Positions 10,708 to 19,946 of a stretch of DNA of 64,000 nt are shown here, in pieces (position 1 is the first letter of the stretch; every line of letters begins with the position of its first letter). The stretch comes from Lautropia sp. (lineage in GTDB: Bacteria > Pseudomonadota > Gammaproteobacteria > Burkholderiales > Burkholderiaceae_E), in assembly GCA_030530775.1 (NCBI GenBank), contig JAUMUG010000001.1, positions 434,001-498,000 on the forward strand, in the 5' to 3' direction. The translations under genes and the position numbers were made by a program. Below the pieces are notes generated by a model, which ran no database searches, was not told the DNA's origin, and saw only the letters and a program-made list of their open reading frames with translations.

Positions 10708-11114
10708 TCTCCGCTGGGATGCGTATTCGGCCAGTGGAGAGGTCGTAGGCTGGAACATCGCCCCAAACCTCCACGCCTCCACGCGGCTGTTCAGATGCTG
10801 GAGCCTCGAACCCGTTTTCATGGTCGTTGTGGCCAAGGTTCGACAGCCGCCACTTACACCATACAGGCAGGTTCATGACCTTTCTGGTGCCCGGGCTGGG
10901 GTTTTGTGTCTGCTGCAGTATACATCTGCGATTGAATCTCCTTCACGACAAGAACAAGGGAGAAATCACCATGCAACGCAGACATCGAGGACCGTGCGTC
11001 CAGCAGGACACGCTGAAAGACACCAGCAGTCGGGGGGGCGGAGAGTCCGTGCAAACCGTAAATCGGACAACGGATCGTCCCGCCCCTGTTTCCTGCCGAT
11101 CGGGAGCACGGCCG
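10708..11114 (+). other. intergenic / leader before second S41 peptidase
   Basis: No independent gene seen. The frame of the following peptidase is open through this stretch, with an alternative ATG at 10971 preceded by AAGGGAG. A TATACA hexamer near 10918 could be a -10 box but lacks a good -35 partner. Confidence 0.3.
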
Positions 11115-12752
11115 GTGCGGATGGCCCGGGCTGCCGTGCTTGGCTGCGTGCTGGCCGGTCTGGCAGCCTGTGGGGACGGTGACTCTGACAATGGTGCCGC
11201 AGCCAGGACTGCAGCACAGACGGGGACCGGCTCTGACATGACCAGCACGCTGCTGGCGTCGGTCGTCGGCCAATCGCCGGCGCTGCGCAATCAGTGCGCT
11301 GCCGACAATCCCTTCGCCTTCGACGGCAGCGGTGCGTCCCTGGCACCGGCAGGCGTCATCCACCAGAAGAGTACACGTGAGCGGGAGCAATCATTCGTGC
11401 GGGCCTATCTGGATGATGTCTACCTCTGGTACAAGGAAATCCCCAGCGTGGATGCGGCATTGCCAGCCTATCGGCAGGAGCCGTATGCAAATGGTATGGG
11501 GGCTTACTTCAATGCGCTGTTGACGCAGGCCCTGCTGCCGGATGGGCAGCGCAAGGATCGCTTCAGTATCCTGGTGCCGCGCAGTGATTGGGCGGTCATG
11601 GCACAGGCGGATCAGTCCTCCGGCTGGGGGTTGCTGCTGATGGAGGCGGGCACCAGGGCGGCGCCGGTGCTGAACGTGGCCTACGTCGATCCGGGCAGTC
11701 CTGCTGCAGCTCAGGGTGTACGCAGGGGAGATCGGATTCTGGCCATGAGAATGCCCAATGGTGAGGTGGTCGATCTGGTTACGGCCAATGCCGACGCCAT
11801 CAGTCTGCTGAGGCGGAGTTTCTCGCAGGCGCAGGTTCCCGCCGGGAATGCCCTGGGTCTCAGTCTGCAGTCGGCCCATGGTGGTGCCGTACGACAGGTA
11901 CGGTTGAATTCTGCCGCCTATGCTCGGCAGCCGGTGATGGAAAGCCGGACACTGCCGGCGGCAGGCGGTACCGGTGCCGTCGGTTATATCGCAGTCAAGG
12001 AATTCATGCTGCCGACCGAGGCGCCGATGCTCGAGGCGATGACTGAGCTGAAGGCGGCCGGTGTCAGCGATCTGGTCGTCGATCTGCGCTACAACGGTGG
12101 GGGTACGGTCTATCAGGCGGCGCAGCTTGCCTACATGACGGCCGGCGCTGCCCGTACCTCGGGCAAGGTGTTCCAGCGTTTCGAGTTCAACGACAAACAG
12201 CAGGGACTGGAAAACTCGCTGGGCGAGCCTCTGCCTTTCCTCGACCGCAGCACGGGGGTGCCGGGCAGCGGCACCACCGCCGGTGAGGTATTGCCCGATC
12301 TGGGCCTGCGCCGGGTGTACGTGCTGACGACCCGTGAGAGCTGTTCTGCGAGCGAATCATTCATCAACGGCCTGCGCGGCATCGGTGTGGAAGTGGTGCA
12401 GATCGGTGCCACCACCTGCGGAAAGCCCTATGCGCAATTCGCGGTCGAGAATTGCGGCGTCGTCCATTTGCCGGTGATGGCCAAGGGCAGCAACGACCAG
12501 GGGGCCGGTGACTTCGAGGCTGGCATGGTGCCGACCTGCCCGGTGCCCGATGATCTGACGCACGAACTGGGTGACGTGCAGGAAGCGCAATTGGCTGCAG
12601 CCCTGCATCATCGTCAGAGTGGCACTTGTCCGGCCGGCAGCACCCCGGCAGCCAAAGCCCTGCCACACGGTCAGTCGGAACGGACGCCGACACTCTGGCG
12701 TCATCCCTTGTCTAGTGTCGGCATCGTCAATCCGCCCGCTCGGTTGCCCTGA
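11115..12752 (+). CDS. S41-family peptidase, lipoprotein (paralogue)
   Basis: Tail-specific-protease family lipoprotein, paralogous to 8516-10108. Catalytic blocks are LVVDLRYNGGGTVYQ, SCSASESFINGL (Ser) and TTCGKPYAQF (Lys); a PDZ-like segment with GSPAAAQGVRRGDRILAM precedes them. Two starts carry a Shine-Dalgarno: ATG 10971 (AAGGGAG) and GTG 11115 (GGGAG, eight bases). I prefer GTG 11115 because it puts a lipoprotein signal (ARAAVLGCVLAGLAAC) right at the N-terminus; starting at 10971 would bury that signal behind ~48 unrelated residues. The PDZ motif is better kept here than in the upstream copy, which suggests divergent substrate handling after duplication. Confidence 0.87.
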   Translation: MRMARAAVLGCVLAGLAACGDGDSDNGAAARTAAQTGTGSDMTSTLLASVVGQSPALRNQCAADNPFAFDGSGASLAPAGVIHQKSTREREQSFVRAYLDDVYLWYKEIPSVDAALPAYRQEPYANGMGAYFNALLTQALLPDGQRKDRFSILVPRSDWAVMAQADQSSGWGLLLMEAGTRAAPVLNVAYVDPGSPAAAQGVRRGDRILAMRMPNGEVVDLVTANADAISLLRRSFSQAQVPAGNALGLSLQSAHGGAVRQVRLNSAAYARQPVMESRTLPAAGGTGAVGYIAVKEFMLPTEAPMLEAMTELKAAGVSDLVVDLRYNGGGTVYQAAQLAYMTAGAARTSGKVFQRFEFNDKQQGLENSLGEPLPFLDRSTGVPGSGTTAGEVLPDLGLRRVYVLTTRESCSASESFINGLRGIGVEVVQIGATTCGKPYAQFAVENCGVVHLPVMAKGSNDQGAGDFEAGMVPTCPVPDDLTHELGDVQEAQLAAALHHRQSGTCPAGSTPAAKALPHGQSERTPTLWRHPLSSVGIVNPPARLP

Positions 12753-12910
12753 GGCCCTGGAGGGGGTCTATTACCGGCGCCCTTTCCCAGCGCCGGCGGA
12801 CACCGTCGATTCCCGCCCCGATCGGCTCGCGGGTCTGCGATAATGACAAATTACCCTGTCTACAGACATCCATTCGAACCCGGACGACGGCGCCCGATGC
12901 GCCGCATCAC

Positions 12911-14578
12911 ATGGCTCAATACGTATTCACGATGAATCGGGTCGGCAAGACCGTCCCGCCCAAACGGCAAATCCTGAAGGACATCTCACTGTCCTTCTTC
13001 CCCGGCGCCAAGATCGGCGTGCTCGGCACCAACGGTGCCGGTAAATCCACCCTGCTGAAGATCATGGCCGGGCTGGACAAGGACATCGAAGGCGAAGCCA
13101 TCCCGATGCCGGGCATCAAGATCGGCTATCTGCCGCAGGAGCCGCAGCTCGATCCCGACGACACCGTGCGTGAAGCGGTCGAGGGCGGTCTGGGCGATAT
13201 CGTCGAGGCCAAGCAGAGATTGGAAGAAATCTATGCCGCCTATGCCGAGCCGGATGCCGATTTCGATGCATTGGCCGATGAACAGGCCAAGTACGAGGCG
13301 ATCATCGCCGCTGCCGGCACCGACAACATCGAGCTGCAGCTGGAAGTGGCCGCCGATGCACTGCGTCTGCCGCCCTGGGAGGCGAAGATCGCCAATCTGT
13401 CGGGTGGCGAGAAACGGCGGGTGGCGTTGTGCCGCCTGCTGCTGTCGCGTCCCGACATGCTGTTGCTCGATGAACCGACCAACCACCTGGATGCCGAAAG
13501 CGTCGACTGGCTGGAGCAGTTCCTGCAGAAATTCACCGGTACCGTGGTGGCCGTCACCCACGACCGTTACTTCCTCGACAACGCCGCCGAGTGGATTCTG
13601 GAGCTGGACCGGGGCAGCGGCATTCCCTGGCGCGGCAACTACAGCTCGTGGCTCGATCAGAAGAGCAACCGCCTGAAGCAGGAAGAGGCGCAGGAATCGG
13701 CCCGCCAGAAGGCGTTGAAGAAGGAGCTGGAATGGGTGCGCCAGAACGCCAAGGGCCGTCAGGCCAAGAGCAAGGCCCGTCTGGCCCGCTTCGACGAGCT
13801 GTCGTCCTACGAATACCAACGCCGTAACGAGACACAGGAGATCTTCATCCCGGTGGCCGAGCGTCTCGGCGATCAGGTGATCGAGTTCGACAACGTCTCC
13901 AAAGCCTATGGCGACCGGCTGCTGATCGACAATCTCAGCTTCCAGATTCCGCCGGGGGCCATCGTCGGCATCATCGGCCCGAACGGCGCCGGCAAATCCA
14001 CCATCTTCCGGATGATCACCGGCCGAGAGCAGCCCGACAGCGGTACGATCAAGATCGGCCACACCGTCAAGATCGCCTATGTCGACCAGTCGCGTGAATC
14101 GCTGCAGGGCGACAAGACCGTCTGGGAGGACGTCTCGGGCGGCTTGGACATCATGAACGTCGGCAAGTTCGAGATGCAATCGCGTGCCTACATCGGCCGC
14201 TTCAACTTCAAGGGGCCGGACCAGCAGAAACTGGTCGGTCAGCTCTCCGGTGGTGAGCGCGGTCGTCTGCACTTGGCCAAGACGCTGCTCGAAGGCGGCA
14301 ACGTACTGTTGCTCGATGAGCCGTCGAACGATCTCGACGTGGAAACCCTGCGGGCGCTCGAAGACGCACTGCTCGAATTCGCCGGCTGCTGTCTGGTGAT
14401 CTCGCACGACCGCTGGTTTCTCGACCGGATCGCCACCCACATCCTGGCGGCCGAAGGCGATTCACAGTGGACCTTCTACGCCGGCAACTACCGCGAATAC
14501 GAAGAAGACAAGCGCCGTCGCCTGGGAGACGAAGGAGCCAAGCCCAAGCGCTTCCGCTACAAGTCGATCGACGTGTGA
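12911..14578 (+). CDS. ettA: energy-dependent translational throttle protein EttA (ABC-F)
   Basis: 555-residue ABC-F protein without membrane domains; it binds the ribosomal E site and gates the first elongation step according to ATP/ADP ratio. Two ATPase halves: Walker A GTNGAGKST (~37-45) and GPNGAGKST (~357), signatures NLSGGEKRR and QLSGGERGR, Walker B LLLLDEPTNHLD and VLLLDEPSNDLD. The interdomain linker is basic (KKELEWVRQNAKGRQAKSKARLARF), which is the P-site-tRNA-interaction motif of this family. The start MAQYVFTMNRVGK and the end KPKRFRYKSIDV are highly conserved in EttA. Last core gene before the accessory block. Confidence 0.96.
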   Translation: MAQYVFTMNRVGKTVPPKRQILKDISLSFFPGAKIGVLGTNGAGKSTLLKIMAGLDKDIEGEAIPMPGIKIGYLPQEPQLDPDDTVREAVEGGLGDIVEAKQRLEEIYAAYAEPDADFDALADEQAKYEAIIAAAGTDNIELQLEVAADALRLPPWEAKIANLSGGEKRRVALCRLLLSRPDMLLLDEPTNHLDAESVDWLEQFLQKFTGTVVAVTHDRYFLDNAAEWILELDRGSGIPWRGNYSSWLDQKSNRLKQEEAQESARQKALKKELEWVRQNAKGRQAKSKARLARFDELSSYEYQRRNETQEIFIPVAERLGDQVIEFDNVSKAYGDRLLIDNLSFQIPPGAIVGIIGPNGAGKSTIFRMITGREQPDSGTIKIGHTVKIAYVDQSRESLQGDKTVWEDVSGGLDIMNVGKFEMQSRAYIGRFNFKGPDQQKLVGQLSGGERGRLHLAKTLLEGGNVLLLDEPSNDLDVETLRALEDALLEFAGCCLVISHDRWFLDRIATHILAAEGDSQWTFYAGNYREYEEDKRRRLGDEGAKPKRFRYKSIDV

Positions 14579-14855
14579 TGTACGACTGATCGACGGGGGC
14601 GGTATGACGCCCATGTAGTTTTCATGTCGCTACCCCGAACTTTTTCTTGGCATCTGTCGTACCGCCCGGCATGCTGATGGCGCCCGAGGCGCCATGCTGG
14701 CGCGCAGGGGCGCGTTGCCTGCCCGTGGCACGGTGGGCCGGGCTGCCGAGGGCAGGGCGCCTTGCCCTTTGGCCCGGAACACTTTGCGCGGGGTGCGATC
14801 AGGCATGACACGCGCCAGGTTCCTGGCCCTTGGGGTCTTTTGTGCGGAGTCCACG

Positions 14856-17825
14856 ATGACATCAGAACAACGAATCGAGCACGATCTGATTGCCAAGTTG
14901 GGCGATCTCAAGTACGCCGTTCGCCCCGATATTCATGACCGGGCCTCGTTGGAGGCCAATTTCCGCCAGAAATTCGAGGCACTCAACCGTGTGCGCCTGA
15001 CCGACGGCGAATTCCAGCGCCTGCTGGACGGCATCATCACCCCGGATGTTTATCTCGCCGCGCAGACGCTACGTAACATCAACAGCTTCGAGCGTGATGA
15101 TGGCACCCCGTTGAACTACACCCTGGTGAATATCCGGGACTGGTGCAAGAACGACTTCGAAGTCATCCACCAGCTCCGCATCAACACCGACAACAGCCAT
15201 CACCGCTATGACGTGATACTGCTCATCAACGGTGTGCCGGTGGTGCAGATAGAGCTCAAGACCCTGGCCGTCAGTCCACGTCGTGCCATGCAGCAGATCG
15301 TCGATTACAAGACGGATCCGGGCAACGGCTATGGCAAGACACTGCTGTGTTTCTTGCAGCTGTTCATCGTCAGCAACCGTATCGATACCTGGTACTTTGC
15401 CAACAACGATGCACGGCACTTCAGCTTTCATGCGGACGAACGTTTCCTGCCCGTTTACCAGTTTGCCGGCGAGGACAACCGAAAAATCAGCCAGCTCGAT
15501 CGCTTCGCTGACAAGTTCCTGGCCAAGTGCACCCTGGGGGAGATGATCAGCCGCTACATGGTTCTGGTGGCGAGCGAGCAGAGGCTGCTGATGATGCGCC
15601 CGTACCAGATCTATGCGGTCAAGGCGATCGTGGACTGCATCCAGCAGAATTGCGGCAATGGCTACGTTTGGCATACCACCGGATCGGGCAAGACACTGAC
15701 TTCGTTCAAGGCGTCCACCCTGCTCAAGGATAATCCGGATATCGACAAGTGCCTGTTCGTCGTGGATCGAAAGGACCTGGATCGGCAGACCCGCGAAGAG
15801 TTCAACCGCTTTCAGGAAGGGTGCGTCGAGGAGAACACCAACACCGAAACGTTGGTGCGCCGCTTGTTGTCCGATGATTACGCCGACAAGGTGATCGTCA
15901 CGACTATTCAGAAGCTGGGCCTGGCGCTGGACGGCACAAGCAGGCGCAACTATAAGGAACGTCTGGAACCGCTGCGCAACGCACGGATGGTGTTCATCTT
16001 CGACGAGTGCCACCGCTCGCAGTTTGGGGAAAACCACAAGGCCATCAAGGCGTTCTTTCCCAATGCCCAGCTCTTTGGTTTCACCGGCACGCCGATTTTC
16101 GAGCAGAATGCCAGTTATCAGCAGATCGAAGGTCAGCAGGCCAGTCATCGCACGACGGAAGACCTGTTTGAGCGTTGCTTGCACCAATACACCATCACTC
16201 ACGCCATCGAGGATCGCAACGTTCTGCGCTTCCATGTGGACTACTTCAAGCCCGAAGGCAAGAATCCGCCCAAACCGGGTGAAGGTGTCGACAAAGCCAA
16301 GGTCGTCGAGACCATTCTGGCCAAGCACGACGCGGCAACCAATGGCCGTAAATTCAATGCCGTGCTGGCCACGGCCAGCATCGATGATGCCATCAAATAC
16401 TTCGAAATGTTCGCCCAAATTCAGGCGCGCAAGGCGGAACAGGATACCGAGTTCAAACCCCTGAACATCGCCTGCGTGTTCTCGCCGCCGGCCGACGGTG
16501 ACAAGGACGTGCAACAGATTCAGGAAGACCTGCCGCAGGAGAAACAGGACAACCAGCAAGACCCGGAGGGCAAGAAAGCCGCGCTCACGTGCATCATCTC
16601 CGACTACAACGCGCGCTTTGGCACCAGCCATCGCATTGCCGAGTTCGATCTGTATTACCAAGACGTGCAGAAGCGCATCAAGGATCAGCAGTATCGCAAT
16701 ACCGATTTGCCACATGCCCAGAAGATCGACATCACCATCGTGGTGGACATGCTGTTGACGGGGTTCGATTCCAAATACCTGAATACACTGTACGTGGACA
16801 AGAACCTCAGGCACCATGGCTTGATCCAGGCGTTTTCGCGCACCAACCGTGTACTGAACGACAGCAAGCCCTACGGCAATATCCTCGATTTTCGCCAGCA
16901 GCAGAGGCCGGTGGAAGAGGCGATCGCGTTGTTCTCCGGCGAGCGGATCGACAACCCGAGGGAGATCTGGCTCGTCGAGTCGGCAGCCGAAGTCATCCGC
17001 AAGTACGAGGCCGCTGTGGCGGGCATGGCGCGTTTCATGACCGACGAGAACCTGCTCTGCGAACCCGAAGCCGTCTACGACCTCAAGGGGGATGCCGCGC
17101 GCATCGAGTTCGTCAACCGCTTCAAGGAGGTGCAGCGCCTCAAGACCCAGCTCGATCAGTACACGGACCTGGCGCCGGAGCAGAAGGCGCATATCGACAC
17201 CATTCTTTCTCCGGATCAGTTGCAGAGCTTTCGCAGCACCTACCTCGAAACCGCCAAGCGTCTGAAAGAGATACAAATGAAAGAAGGTGATCAGGCGCCG
17301 CCCGAGGTGGCGGCGCTCGATTTCGAGTTCGTGCTCTTTGCGTCGACCGTGATCGACTATGACTACATCATGGGCCTCATCGCCAGGTTGACACAGCAAA
17401 AGCCCAGCAAACTCACGATGAACCGGGAGCAGCTCATCAGCCTGATCCAGTCGGATGCCAAGTTCATCGAAGAGCGTGAGGATATTGCCGAGTATATCCG
17501 GGGCCTGCCGGTGGGCGAGGCGTTGGACGAAAAGCAGGTGCGCGATGGCTTCGAGCGCTTCAAGGCCGACAAGAAAACGCAGGAGCTGACAGAAATGGCG
17601 AACCGCCATGGGCTCGCGCCGGATGTCTTGCAGGCTTTTGTCGATCGAATCCTGCGTCGTCGTATCTTCGACGGTGAGAGCCTGTCCGAGCTGATGGCCC
17701 CGCTGAATCTGGGTTGGAAGGCACGCACGCAGAAGGAGTTGGCGCTGATGGAAGATCTGATTCCCTTGCTGCACCGGTTTGCTCAGGGGCAGGAGATTGC
17801 CGGACTGTCAGCGTATGAGCAATAG
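14856..17825 (+). CDS. hsdR: type I restriction enzyme, R subunit
   Basis: 989-residue translocase-nuclease. Visible in order: a PD-(D/E)xK nuclease site (D119, then QIELK with E133 and K135), Walker A TTGSGKT (274-280), DECH box (383-386), motif III GFTGTP, and a C-terminal helicase half ending in the coiled region that docks on the methylase core. The frame is open from 14694, but ATG 14856 (MTSEQRIEHDLIAK), preceded by CGGAG, fits the family. It is the first gene of a seven-gene operon, whereas most hsd loci begin with hsdM. The 277 bases upstream hold GC-rich hairpins (for example AGGGCA/TGCCCT) but no promoter that I can define. Length and motifs look intact. Confidence 0.95.
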   Translation: MTSEQRIEHDLIAKLGDLKYAVRPDIHDRASLEANFRQKFEALNRVRLTDGEFQRLLDGIITPDVYLAAQTLRNINSFERDDGTPLNYTLVNIRDWCKNDFEVIHQLRINTDNSHHRYDVILLINGVPVVQIELKTLAVSPRRAMQQIVDYKTDPGNGYGKTLLCFLQLFIVSNRIDTWYFANNDARHFSFHADERFLPVYQFAGEDNRKISQLDRFADKFLAKCTLGEMISRYMVLVASEQRLLMMRPYQIYAVKAIVDCIQQNCGNGYVWHTTGSGKTLTSFKASTLLKDNPDIDKCLFVVDRKDLDRQTREEFNRFQEGCVEENTNTETLVRRLLSDDYADKVIVTTIQKLGLALDGTSRRNYKERLEPLRNARMVFIFDECHRSQFGENHKAIKAFFPNAQLFGFTGTPIFEQNASYQQIEGQQASHRTTEDLFERCLHQYTITHAIEDRNVLRFHVDYFKPEGKNPPKPGEGVDKAKVVETILAKHDAATNGRKFNAVLATASIDDAIKYFEMFAQIQARKAEQDTEFKPLNIACVFSPPADGDKDVQQIQEDLPQEKQDNQQDPEGKKAALTCIISDYNARFGTSHRIAEFDLYYQDVQKRIKDQQYRNTDLPHAQKIDITIVVDMLLTGFDSKYLNTLYVDKNLRHHGLIQAFSRTNRVLNDSKPYGNILDFRQQQRPVEEAIALFSGERIDNPREIWLVESAAEVIRKYEAAVAGMARFMTDENLLCEPEAVYDLKGDAARIEFVNRFKEVQRLKTQLDQYTDLAPEQKAHIDTILSPDQLQSFRSTYLETAKRLKEIQMKEGDQAPPEVAALDFEFVLFASTVIDYDYIMGLIARLTQQKPSKLTMNREQLISLIQSDAKFIEEREDIAEYIRGLPVGEALDEKQVRDGFERFKADKKTQELTEMANRHGLAPDVLQAFVDRILRRRIFDGESLSELMAPLNLGWKARTQKELALMEDLIPLLHRFAQGQEIAGLSAYEQ

Positions 17826-17835
17826 GGACAAAGCC

Positions 17836-18633
17836 ATGACCGAGGCGGAACTGTTGGAACGCATCGCTCAGGGGAAGCACAGTCGCCAGCAGTTCAAGCG
17901 CACAGTCCAGAACCCCGACGCGCTGGCCTTCATGAAGCGCAATCTGCACCGCGTGCAGGGCGATCAGGGCTTCAATTCTCTCGGCATGTTGGAGATACCT
18001 GAAATCGTCCTGCAGGAGCTGCTCGTCAATGCCTTGGTGCATCGTGATTACTTCACCAGCGCGCCGATCCGCATTCTGATCTTCAACGACCGGCTGGAAA
18101 TCCTCAGCCCCGGCGGCCTGCCTGACTCACTGAGCCTGGACGACATCCGGCAGGGCAAGACCAATCGCCGCAACCCCACGCTGGCTGAACACGCCTTCAG
18201 GCTGCTGCCCTATCGCGGGATGGGCAGTGGCATCCCCCGAGTCCTGCGCGAATGGCCGCAGATCGAGCTGATCAGTGAGGGGCGGGGTAACCAGTTCACG
18301 GCACGGGTGACGCGGCCGAGGCCGCAGTGGGAGGCGACGGCTGAACAGAAAGAGGAGCGTATCGAGGCACGAGTCACCGACCCAGTCACCGACCCAGTTC
18401 GGCGTCTGCTAGCTACCCTTGCAAAAGGGCCTTTGTCCCCTTCAGAGATTCAACGGCAATTGTCTCTTAGGCACCGACCTACCTTCAAGGCGAATTACTT
18501 GCGTCCAGCCTTGGACCAGGGGTGGATTGAGCCGACGCTTCCAGATAAACCCAATAGCCGACTGCAACAATACCGTCTGAGCGCAAAGAGCCAGCGCCTG
18601 CTGCGGAACTTTCACGGAAATTTCAAATCATGA
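17836..18633 (+). CDS. GHKL-type ATPase with winged helix, AlbA_2 domain deleted
   Basis: 265 residues. It starts like the AlbA_2/Schlafen-type ATP-binding regulators (MTEAELLERIAQGKHSRQQF), but after ~24 residues it jumps directly to NPDALAFMKRNLHRVQ, which in full-length relatives comes about 180 residues later. The C-terminal GHKL fold is intact: N-box ELLVNALVHRDY (61-72), SPGGLPDS and YRGMGSGI. A winged-helix-like end (~205-255) follows, after a small VTDPVTDPV duplication. So the DNA/RNA-binding AlbA_2 domain appears to be removed in frame. ATG 17836 has GGGA eight bases upstream and lies 10 bases after hsdR; an alternative ATG 17815 overlaps hsdR. Its stop overlaps hsdS (ATGA). Possible role: operon regulator or accessory. 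Confidence 0.8.
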   Translation: MTEAELLERIAQGKHSRQQFKRTVQNPDALAFMKRNLHRVQGDQGFNSLGMLEIPEIVLQELLVNALVHRDYFTSAPIRILIFNDRLEILSPGGLPDSLSLDDIRQGKTNRRNPTLAEHAFRLLPYRGMGSGIPRVLREWPQIELISEGRGNQFTARVTRPRPQWEATAEQKEERIEARVTDPVTDPVRRLLATLAKGPLSPSEIQRQLSLRHRPTFKANYLRPALDQGWIEPTLPDKPNSRLQQYRLSAKSQRLLRNFHGNFKS

Positions 18634-19946
18634 CCGGCGTGGAAAAGAAAAAACGTCTTCAGGTACCTCGGTTGCGGTTTCCTGAGTTCCGAAATGCGGG
18701 TGCATGGAAAAAATTTGAACTTGGAAGCTTCTCCCAAATTATTACCGATAAGGTAGGTAATGGCGCTTGTGTTCCTTATACAATCACATCAGGAGTGGGG
18801 CTTGTTAGTCAAGAGGAGAAGTACGGTCGCGTTACCGCAGGAAAGTCTATAAACAACTACGTTGTTTTGCAAAAAAATGATTTTGCGTACAACAAGAGCG
18901 CAACAAAAAATTATCCACAGGGGTTTATCGCTAGGTATTCAGGAGACGCGAGGGCTGCGGTTCCAGGTAGCATATTCACCTGTTTCCGTGTTGACTATAA
19001 CAAAGTGTTCCCAGGGTTTTTGGACGGTGTTTTTTCAAATAATTTTCATGGAAAATGGTTGAGTCGCTACCTATCGGTAGGCGCGCGTGCACATGGTTCG
19101 TTGCGGGTTGACAACGATGACCTAATGGCGCTTCCTGTGCCCATTCCGGTAGGTCATCGGTCGGTTTTTGAGCAACAAAAAATCGCTAATTTTCTGTCAT
19201 CGCTCGATGATCTGATTGCGGCGGAAACCCGGAAGCTGGAGGCGCTCAAGGTATATAGAAAGGGTCTGTTAATGCAGGTGTTTCCAAAGGATGGAAGTTA
19301 CTTGCCAAGATTGCGGTTTCCTGGTTTCAAAGGCAATTGGCGTTTTTCTAGTCTGGGTACACTGGTTCGTAAAGTTGGGAGTGGCGTGACTCCAAGGGGC
19401 GGAGCTGAGAAATATTTAAGCCAGGGAAGGTGTTTCGTCCGTAGCCAGAATGTTGGTTGGGGTAATTTGATTCTTGATGATGTCGTTTATATTGACGAAA
19501 TAACGCATAAGTCGTTTCAGAGTACTGAAATCCAAGAAGGTGATGTATTGTTAAATATCACTGGTGCATCCATTGGTCGTAGTGCCGTTGCGGATTCAAG
19601 AATCCGTGGTGGAAACGTTAATCAACATGTATGTTTAATCAGACTAAACCCGGGGCTAATTGTTCCGATTTTTTTGAATCAGTTTCTGATTTCTGATTAT
19701 GGCCAGGGTCTAATAAATAGTTTTCAGGCTGGGGGCAACAGGCAAGGGTTGAATTTTGGTCAAGTTAGGTCATTAAAAATCCCTATTCCTCCGACGCTGG
19801 GTGAACAGATTGTTATTGCAAATTGTTTTTCGGCTCTCGATGAGGTGGTTGCCATCTGCTCTCATAAAATCGATGCTTTGAGAGTTTTTAAGAAGGGCCT
19901 GCTTCAACAGCTGTTCCCGGTACTGGACGACGAAGGAACCGCATGA
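18630..19946 (+). CDS. hsdS: type I restriction-modification specificity subunit S
   Basis: 438 residues that determine the bipartite DNA target of the R-M complex. It is built as two half-repeats: VPRLRFPEF...AWKKFELG opening target-recognition domain 1, and LPRLRFPGF...NWRFSSLG opening domain 2 near residue 225. Each half ends in a conserved helix: SVFEQQKIANFLSSLDDLI with LEALKVYRKGLLMQVFP, and LGEQIVIANCFSALDEVV with IDALRVFKKGLLQQLFP. The recognition domains are clearly AT-richer than the surrounding genes, as expected for a fast-exchanging gene. Four-base ATGA overlaps at both ends. The sequence recognised cannot be deduced. Confidence 0.95.
   Translation: MTGVEKKKRLQVPRLRFPEFRNAGAWKKFELGSFSQIITDKVGNGACVPYTITSGVGLVSQEEKYGRVTAGKSINNYVVLQKNDFAYNKSATKNYPQGFIARYSGDARAAVPGSIFTCFRVDYNKVFPGFLDGVFSNNFHGKWLSRYLSVGARAHGSLRVDNDDLMALPVPIPVGHRSVFEQQKIANFLSSLDDLIAAETRKLEALKVYRKGLLMQVFPKDGSYLPRLRFPGFKGNWRFSSLGTLVRKVGSGVTPRGGAEKYLSQGRCFVRSQNVGWGNLILDDVVYIDEITHKSFQSTEIQEGDVLLNITGASIGRSAVADSRIRGGNVNQHVCLIRLNPGLIVPIFLNQFLISDYGQGLINSFQAGGNRQGLNFGQVRSLKIPIPPTLGEQIVIANCFSALDEVVAICSHKIDALRVFKKGLLQQLFPVLDDEGTA

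Noticed and set aside
14579..14855. Attachment site or direct repeat bounding the hsd island
   Set aside because: No repeat of the ettA 3' region was found near 26.7-27.6 kb, and no tRNA or integrase is adjacent.
15069..17774. 901-codon minus-strand frame opposite hsdR
   Set aside because: Antisense shadow of a conserved gene with all helicase motifs on the plus strand.
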